From positions 1 to 41,546 of the forward strand of contig NZ_JANXRJ010000054.1 in the NCBI RefSeq assembly GCF_025353065.1: 41,546 nt of DNA, given 5' to 3'. A model generated the notes under the pieces. It was not told the origin of the DNA. It was given only the letters and a program-made list of their open reading frames with translations, and made no database searches. The translations under genes and the position numbers were made by a program. The stretch's first letter is position 1. The number at the start of each line of letters is the position of its first letter. Positions 36,518 to 41,546 of the stretch are shown here, in pieces. The DNA is from Lapillicoccus sp. (GTDB lineage: Bacteria; Actinomycetota; Actinomycetes; Actinomycetales; Dermatophilaceae).

Positions 36518-38389
36518 ATGCCGAGCCCCCGCACCGCGCGCACCGGAGGTCATCCACGCGCCGCCGTTGCCGTCCTGGCCCTTCTCCTGCCGCTGCTCGC
36601 GGTCGGCCTCCCGGCCGCCTCCCGGGCGGCTCCGGCGCCGGCCGGCAGGAGCACGACCGGCACGACCGGCAGCGTGGGCGACGGCTTCGTGCAGCGGGAC
36701 GGGTCACGCCTGACGCTCGGAGCCGCCACCTTCCGGTTCGCCGGGGCCAACCTCTACTGGGCGGGGCTCGACGAGAACGTCGGCGGAGTCTCCCCGGCAC
36801 AGGCCGGGACCGTCGACTACCCCAGCTTCTTCCGGATCCGCGACGGCCTCACCACGGCCAGGGCGATGGGGGCGACGGTCGTCCGCGCGCACACCCTCGG
36901 CGTCTCGCTGGGGACGCCCAAGGCACTGACGCCGAGCCTGGGGACGACCAACCCCGCGGCCTTCGCCACCATGGACTACTCCGTGGCCCAGGCGAAGCGC
37001 CTCGGGCTGCGGCTCGTCGTCCCGTTGACGGACAACTGGGAGTACTACCACGGCGGGCGGTTCGACATCCTGCGCGGCCTCGGGTTGAGCACGGCCGACA
37101 ACGGCGCCCTCTTCTACACCGACAACCGAGCGCGGGCGGCATACCAGGGCGGTGTCCGGACGCTGCTGACGCACGTCAACCCGTGGACCGGCCTGACGTA
37201 TGCCGCGGACCCCACGATCATGGCCTGGGACCTCGGCAACGAGCTGCAGGGGATGACCACGGAGTGGGTCCAGACGGACGCCACCTTCGTCAAGGGCCTC
37301 GCCCCCCACCAGCTCGTGGCCGCCGGGCAGGGTAGCGGGGTGAGCGGCGCCGTCCTCGGGGCGCCCGCGGTCGACATCAGCGACACGCACTACTACCCCG
37401 CGGACCCGCACCGGATGGAGACCGACGCGGCGAGGGTGACCTCCGCCGGAAAGGTGTTCGTGGCGGGCGAGTTCGGGTCGACGGGGGCAGCCGGACAGGA
37501 CTGGAGCGCGGTGACCGGGGACGGGCGGATCAGCGGCGCCCTCTACTGGTCGTTGTTCCCGCTCGCCGACCACTACGGCTACGTCCGCCACGACGACGGC
37601 TACACGCTGCACTACCCCGGTGACACCACAGCGATGCGGGCGGACGTCGTGGCCCTGCGGAGGCTGGCCGCCGGGATGACCGGGCGGGCGAGCGCGGACC
37701 CCGGTGCCCTCGCCTCGACTCCCCTGCTGACGGGCATCGAGGCGGTCGACGGCCGCAACGTCCTGACCTGGCGAGGCAGCGCCGGGGCGGACGGCTATCT
37801 CGTGCAGCGGTCGGTCGACGGCGGCGGCTGGACGACGATCACGCCGACGCCGTTGTCTGCCAACGACGCTCCGTGGACCGACGCGACGACCCCGGCCGGC
37901 GTCGTGGGCTACCGCGTCCTGGGCGTCGATCCGGCCGGAGCCGTGCTGGACACGTCGGGCGACCGGTCGGTCGCCGCCGGGGAGAGCCTGGTCGTCGACC
38001 CGCTCGAGGACTGGTACCTCACGGCGGCGCACACCGACAACCTGCTCCGGACGCCCGTCGGGACGCAGATCGCCGTCTCGCCTCCGGCCGGGGCGCCCGG
38101 CTCCGTGACGTGGAACCGTCCCGGTCTGCGCTCCGCGACGTTCGCGGTCGCGGCGGCGGCGATCCCCGACCTGCGGGTGCTCGTCTCGCCCGATGGCGGC
38201 AGCACCTGGCAGGCCGTGGCTCCGACCGTGCGCCGGACCGCCGCCGGTGCGTTCGAGCTGTCGGTGTCGGGCCCGGGTGGATCCGGCGGGTCGGGCGGGT
38301 CGGGTGGGTCGGGCGCAGTCCGTCTCGAGTGGCCCGCCGGTGGCGCGGCCGCCGGGCTGACCGGCGTGGTGCTGACGTCCGGCTCGTAG
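36518..38389 (+). CDS. Secreted GH5-like (endo-mannanase-type) glycoside hydrolase
   Basis: 623 residues. The signal peptide spans residues 1 to about 37. The TIM-barrel catalytic domain (about 50-390) has NLYWAGLDENVGG at the start, the acid/base Glu242 in WDLGNELQG and the nucleophile Glu318 in VAGEFG; this matches clan GH-A, GH5 mannan endo-1,4-beta-mannosidase-like. A fibronectin-III-like segment (about 405-480) and a beta-rich C-terminal domain with a (GGS)4 linker follow. There is no lipobox or sorting motif, so it should be released. Upstream is an AT-rich promoter region and the ribosome site GGTGGA. It is transcribed toward the end of the AraC-DinB gene. Confidence 0.88.
   Translation: MPSPRTARTGGHPRAAVAVLALLLPLLAVGLPAASRAAPAPAGRSTTGTTGSVGDGFVQRDGSRLTLGAATFRFAGANLYWAGLDENVGGVSPAQAGTVDYPSFFRIRDGLTTARAMGATVVRAHTLGVSLGTPKALTPSLGTTNPAAFATMDYSVAQAKRLGLRLVVPLTDNWEYYHGGRFDILRGLGLSTADNGALFYTDNRARAAYQGGVRTLLTHVNPWTGLTYAADPTIMAWDLGNELQGMTTEWVQTDATFVKGLAPHQLVAAGQGSGVSGAVLGAPAVDISDTHYYPADPHRMETDAARVTSAGKVFVAGEFGSTGAAGQDWSAVTGDGRISGALYWSLFPLADHYGYVRHDDGYTLHYPGDTTAMRADVVALRRLAAGMTGRASADPGALASTPLLTGIEAVDGRNVLTWRGSAGADGYLVQRSVDGGGWTTITPTPLSANDAPWTDATTPAGVVGYRVLGVDPAGAVLDTSGDRSVAAGESLVVDPLEDWYLTAAHTDNLLRTPVGTQIAVSPPAGAPGSVTWNRPGLRSATFAVAAAAIPDLRVLVSPDGGSTWQAVAPTVRRTAAGAFELSVSGPGGSGGSGGSGGSGAVRLEWPAGGAAAGLTGVVLTSGS
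38276..38311. repeat. Gly-Gly-Ser linker repeat, four units
   Basis: Four 9-base units encoding GGS within the C-terminal domain of the secreted hydrolase. The units differ in synonymous bases, so the repeat is old or under protein-level selection. Confidence 0.85.
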
Positions 38390-38401
38390 CCGACGCCCGC
38401 C

Positions 38402-39366
38402 TCAACCCGCCGCGGCTTCGAGGAACGGCCGGGGGTCGCCGGCGCCGAGTCGGTGATCCCGTGGGTCCGGAGGGCGCCGATCGCCAGGGTCCGGCGCACG
38501 GCGGCGAAGGTGATGACGTGGCCGATGATCCCACCTATCGTGTGGGTGGTCGGCGGCGAGCAGGTCGTGTCGACGACGGTGTCGGAGAGGGTGCCCGCAG
38601 CGAGGGCCAGCGCCACCACCTCCCGGTAGTCCCGGCCGGAGACCTCGTGCCGGGCGGTCAGACCGGCGATCGTGCGGTGGCTCTCGTCCGGCCAGGGCCC
38701 CCCGCGGAGGGCGGAGACCCAGTGCTCCTCCTGGGTGACCATCGCGTTGATCACGGATCGGAGGGTGGGGTCGTCGTCGATCGTCTCGACGGACACCACG
38801 ATCGGTGCGTCGAGGGTCTCGTCGGGGAGGGTGGCGGCGCGCTCGAGGACGGCGGTGAGGGTGTCGACGTGGTGATCGACGAGTTTCTGGAGCAGGTTCA
38901 TCTCGGTCTCCTTCGTGGGGGCCGGGAGGCGGAGGCCGCCCGGCGGTTGGAAATGCACACCACTCGGGCTGGGCAGCTCCAGCTGGCGGAAGGTGAGCGG
39001 CGGCATGGCGCGCACCGCCGTGGGGGTCGTTCCGTAGGCCCGGGCGAACGCCCGGGTGAAGGCCTCGTGCGAGCCGTAGCGCGCCTCGACGGCGACGTCG
39101 AGGATGGTGCGCGCGACCGACCCTGGGTCGTCCATCCGCAGCAGCCGGTATGCCGCCCGCTCGAGCAGCAGCCGGCGCCGCATCGCCCCGGGAGGCTCGC
39201 CCGTCGCCGCGGTGACGATCCGGTCGAAGTGGAAGCGGGACAGGTGGGCTCGCGCCGCGAGGTCGTCCGGGCCCGCCTCGGGGTCGTCGAGACCCGCCTG
39301 AGCCAGGTCGAGGATGGTCGCCAGGTGGTCCGAGGAGCGGAGGTCCGGTGATGCTCTGTCGTCCAT
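38402..39366 (-). CDS. AraC-type HTH / DinB-like fusion protein, 3' end frameshifted
   Basis: About 320 residues. The N-terminal 110 residues are an AraC-family helix-turn-helix region (HLSRFHFDRIVTAATGEPP, AVEARYGSHEAFTRAFARAYG). A DinB/YfiT-type four-helix bundle follows (LLQKLVDHHVDTL, NAMVTQEEHWVSAL, GGIIGHVITFAAVRR), with His residues that could bind metal. In the main frame the end (after RTHGITDS) becomes Pro/Arg-rich and runs on antisense to the hydrolase. The alternative frame gives LGAGDPRPFLEAAAG and a stop at 38402-38404. One C seems to be missing in GAC(C)TC at about 38446-38451. The role is unknown; AraC-DinB fusions are probable stress or detoxification regulators. Confidence 0.8.
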
Positions 39367-39552
39367 GGCTCCAGCATGCTGCCGCGACGCCGTTGCCGGC
39401 TTGACCGTCGTTGCGGCATCGGCCGGAGTGCCGAGCGGGTCCGACCGGGCTCACGGGGCTGCCGCCCGCCGGGCCGCGTCCTCGCGTTAGGTTGGCGGTC
39501 TCCGCATCCACGCCCACCCGTCCCGGATGCACGACACCCGAGGGGCCCCGTC
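39367..39552. promoter_or_regulatory. Divergent promoter region, AraC-DinB versus thioesterase
   Basis: 186 bases between divergent genes. A TAGGTT box (about 39488) could be the -10 of the thioesterase gene. TTGACC at about 39400 may serve another promoter. No operator-like dyad stood out. Confidence 0.4.
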
Positions 39553-39951
39553 ATGCAGCTCGACCTCCTGGAGCAGGACGACATCCTCGGCGGCTTCGCC
39601 GCGCAGCTGGGCCTGCAGTTCGACCGGGCCGACGGTGACGAGGTCACGGCCCGCTGGGAGGCCGGCCCGGGACTGCACCAGCCCTACGGGATCGTCCACG
39701 GTGGCGTCCACTGCACGGTCGTCGAGACCCTGGCCAGCGTCGGCGCCGCGCTGTGGTGGGGCGACCGCGGGCACGTCGTCGGCGTGAGCAACTCGACCGA
39801 CTTCTACAGGGCCGTCCGCGGGGGTGCACTGACCTCGAGCGCACTGCCGATCCACCGCGGGCGATCGCAGCAGGTGTGGGTCGTCGAGACCCACGACGCC
39901 GACGGGGTGCTCGTCTCGCGGGGGCAGGTCCGGCTGCAGAACCTCACCTGA
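39553..39951 (+). CDS. Hotdog-fold (PaaI-type) thioesterase
   Basis: 132 residues. The family motif is visible as QPYGIVHGGVHCTVVETLAS, with the catalytic-site Gly-Gly and the conserved HGG turn. Such enzymes hydrolyse acyl-CoA thioesters, often aromatic ones; the substrate is not known here. ATG at 39553 follows GAGGGG. It is a single gene, divergent from AraC-DinB and convergent with the DUF6158 gene. Confidence 0.88.
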   Translation: MQLDLLEQDDILGGFAAQLGLQFDRADGDEVTARWEAGPGLHQPYGIVHGGVHCTVVETLASVGAALWWGDRGHVVGVSNSTDFYRAVRGGALTSSALPIHRGRSQQVWVVETHDADGVLVSRGQVRLQNLT

Positions 39952-40014
39952 TCCGGGCGAGACCGTCTGCGGACACCGGCCGGACACGCGGCCCGGGCTC
40001 CGCGCCCGCAGCCC

Positions 40015-40479
40015 TCATTCGGTGGCGAGCAGCCTCGCGAGACGGGCTCGCCCGGCGTCGGTGAGCACCCGCTCGACTCCCTCGGTGCCCAGGGCCGGCG
40101 GGTCGCTCTTGTAGAGCCCGGCGAGCGACGTCCGGTCGAGGCCGGCCACCCGTGCTGCCTGGTGGGCCTCGAGCTTGTGGAGCCGACCGCCGGCCGCCTC
40201 GAGGGCCCGGAGGAAGGCGAGCTCCGGGTCGACCGTGACGTCCGGCGGGCTCGCGGCCACGGCGGGTGCGCCGCCGGACCCCTGCCAGGTGCGCCTCGGG
40301 AAGCGCCGGACGTATTCCGCCTCGAGCTCGAGCATCCGCGTCGTGTGCCGGGCGAACTGCTCCGCGCTGCCGTGGAGGAACACCCAGTTGCGTGTCGCAT
40401 GCGCCTGGGTCCCCTGCTGCTCGAGCTCCTCGTCGGTCAGCTCGCCGGCGGGGCGGCCGGTCACCGGAAGGTCAGCCAT
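40015..40479 (-). CDS. DUF6158 family protein
   Basis: 154 residues. The conserved block ELTDEELEQQGTQAHATRNWVFLHG, then QFARHTTRMLELEAEYVRRFP and RTWQGSGG, is characteristic of this actinobacterial family of unknown function. The C-terminal 65 residues (from DPELAFLRALEAAGG) are an additional helical part that looks like a small helix-turn-helix. ATG at 40479 overlaps the amidohydrolase stop by 8 bases, so the two are coupled. Confidence 0.75.
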   Translation of the reverse strand: MADLPVTGRPAGELTDEELEQQGTQAHATRNWVFLHGSAEQFARHTTRMLELEAEYVRRFPRRTWQGSGGAPAVAASPPDVTVDPELAFLRALEAAGGRLHKLEAHQAARVAGLDRTSLAGLYKSDPPALGTEGVERVLTDAGRARLARLLATE

Positions 40480-41389
40480 CACGGTTCCTCTCGTCGTGCG
40501 CGGGCCGGGCAGGGGTCTGGTCCGGCAGGTCGGCCGGGTCCGGCAGCCCGGCATACAGGCTCATCGCGTTGCCACCGAGGACGAGCGTCGCGACGTCCTC
40601 CGGCAGCAGGTCGGCGACAGCGGCGGCGTTGCGGGCGATGCTGGGCACCCCCGGCCAGTCGGTTCCGAAGATCCAGCGACGGGCGAGGCGGGTCAGGTCG
40701 TGGCGCGCGTAGTACTCGGGCAGCCGCTTCGGGGGCAGCCCGGACAGCTCGATCCAGACGGTCGGGTGGGTCAGGGCCAGGAACGCGGCAGCGTCGTACC
40801 ACCAGCCGCGGCCGCCGTGGGCGAGGACGATGTCGAGGCCGGGGAAGTCGCGCACGACGGGGAGCAGGTAGGTGGGGTCGGCGAACTCGTTGGACGAGCC
40901 GGGGAAGGTGCTGGTGCCGCAGTGCACGACGAGCGGCACGCCCCGCTCCTCGAGGACCGCGTATGCCGGGTAGAGACCTGCGTCGTCGCACCGGAACCCG
41001 CCGTGGACGGGATGGAGCTTCAGGGCCGCGGCGCCGTGGTCGAGCTGCCGCGTCAGCTCGGTCGCGATCGGGAAGTGGAGGTGGGGGTTGACGTTGGCAA
41101 CGGGGTGGAAGCGCACGGGGTTGTGCTCGACGATCGGCAGGAGGTCGTCGAACTCCTGCATCCCGGTGGCCTTGGGGCTGTACTCGCAGAAGAGCATCGC
41201 GACATCGACACCCTCGTCGCCGAAGAGCGTGTCGAGCTCCGCCGGTCGCGGGCGACCGTCGGTGTCCCAGACCCGGTCGAGGAGGCCGTCCGGGCCGAAG
41301 TCGCGCGCCCACTGCACCCACGCCGGACGCAGGCTGCCCAGCACCGGCACGTGGACGTGCGCATCGACGAGGACGTGGCCGCCCTGCAC
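40472..41389 (-). CDS. Amidohydrolase-family metalloenzyme
   Basis: 305 residues, TIM barrel of the amidohydrolase-2 type. Metal ligands are visible as His-x-His in VDAHVHV near residue 12, His in LVVHCG (the metal His of strand 5), His in LAHGGRG and the catalytic Asp in FGTDWPG. LKLHPVHGGF carries a conserved Lys. The substrate is unknown; related proteins are decarboxylases or hydrolases. GTG at 41389 lies 3 bases after the ferredoxin stop. It overlaps the DUF6158 gene, so ferredoxin, amidohydrolase and DUF6158 probably form one transcript. Confidence 0.85.
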   Translation of the reverse strand: MQGGHVLVDAHVHVPVLGSLRPAWVQWARDFGPDGLLDRVWDTDGRPRPAELDTLFGDEGVDVAMLFCEYSPKATGMQEFDDLLPIVEHNPVRFHPVANVNPHLHFPIATELTRQLDHGAAALKLHPVHGGFRCDDAGLYPAYAVLEERGVPLVVHCGTSTFPGSSNEFADPTYLLPVVRDFPGLDIVLAHGGRGWWYDAAAFLALTHPTVWIELSGLPPKRLPEYYARHDLTRLARRWIFGTDWPGVPSIARNAAAVADLLPEDVATLVLGGNAMSLYAGLPDPADLPDQTPARPAHDERNRDG

Positions 41390-41392
41390 GGC

Positions 41393-41546
41393 TCAGCGAT
41401 CCGTCACCATCGGGGTGTCCACCCCGATGGCCCCGGTCTTGTGCGAACCGCCCGGGGCCCCGAGCGGTGCGTCGCGCCCGGGGAGTACCTCGACGAAAAA
41501 CCTCCGGTTGTCCTCGATGAAGTCGGTGTCCTCGTCGGCGACCCGG
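41393..41546 (-). CDS. Ferredoxin, C-terminal fragment (5' end outside window)
   Basis: The visible 50 residues read RVADEDTDFIEDNRRFFVEV, then LPGRDAPLGAPGGSHKTGAI and GVDTPMVTDR, followed by TGA. This matches the C-terminal extension of FdxA-type seven-iron ferredoxins of actinobacteria. The iron-sulfur Cys residues would lie outside the window. The call therefore rests on the tail only. It leads into the amidohydrolase with a 3-base gap. Confidence 0.7.
   Translation of the reverse strand, partial: RVADEDTDFIEDNRRFFVEVLPGRDAPLGAPGGSHKTGAIGVDTPMVTDR
41407..41430 (-). terminator. Perfect 11-bp inverted repeat inside the ferredoxin 3' end
   Basis: CCATCGGGGTG-TC-CACCCCGATGG, 12 bases before the ferredoxin stop. 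The encoded residues are AIGVDTPM. It could be an attenuator between ferredoxin and amidohydrolase. There is no T-run. Confidence 0.45.

Noticed and set aside
37909-39366. A 485-residue version of the AraC-DinB protein
   Set aside because: Beyond about 38450 it is antisense to the hydrolase gene and low-complexity. The alternative frame gives a natural ending at 38402.

Overview
The window is very GC-rich (roughly 70% or more), most genes lie on the minus strand, and many adjacent genes share ATGA or GTGA stop/start overlaps. The gene content (hpt-ftsH-folE block, folB-folK fusion, DUF3180, DUF6158, class F sortase, DUF2342-type metalloprotease, tetracycline-type ribosomal protection GTPase) points to an actinobacterium, most likely in the Intrasporangiaceae/Dermatophilaceae (Janibacter/Knoellia/Phycicoccus-like). 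The family assignment is an inference. No tRNA, rRNA, CRISPR array, transposase or phage gene was seen.

Region 1 (1-12.0 kb) is housekeeping. On the minus strand dacB, a zinc metalloprotease, tilS, hpt, ftsH, folE, an MprF-like lysyltransferase, folP, folBK and DUF3180 follow one another closely. ppa is divergent from dacB. Region 2 (12.0-15.4 kb) holds a small membrane protein, a secreted NlpC/P60 hydrolase with a long AT-richer upstream region, and a pirin with a palindromic operator-like site. Region 3 (15.4-22.5 kb) holds an NAD-type malic enzyme with an N-terminal ACT domain, an amino-sugar kinase plus SIS pair, a 53-residue small gene that looks leaderless, a ribosomal protection GTPase with a 3' frameshift, a small hypothetical protein and a secreted beta-trefoil-like protein.

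Region 4 (22.6-38.4 kb) is the most interesting part: a cell-surface polysaccharide locus. It runs on the minus strand as two tightly packed blocks. The upstream block is GT2, GT4, DUF4397 surface protein, class F sortase, GT4. The downstream block is a mannose-phosphate-isomerase-type cupin, a 1166-residue protein that fuses a Wzx-like flippase to a GT-C/polymerase-like membrane enzyme, a small membrane protein, two GT4 enzymes and a GH5-like lipoprotein. A second secreted GH5-like hydrolase and a small zinc-ribbon protein are transcribed divergently from the GT2 end. The set suggests assembly, export, polymerisation and trimming of a glycan, possibly mannose-containing, tied to sortase and surface-protein functions. 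I do not recognise it as a described system.

Region 5 (38.4-41.5 kb) holds an AraC-DinB regulator with a 3' frameshift, a hotdog thioesterase, a DUF6158 protein, a TIM-barrel amidohydrolase and the 3' end of a ferredoxin.

Across the whole window the heptamer GGCATAC/GTATGCC recurs 28 times, in several reading frames and on both strands, and it forces otherwise rare codons (ATA, TAT, GCA). It appears to be a DNA-level signal or mutational signature rather than a coding effect.
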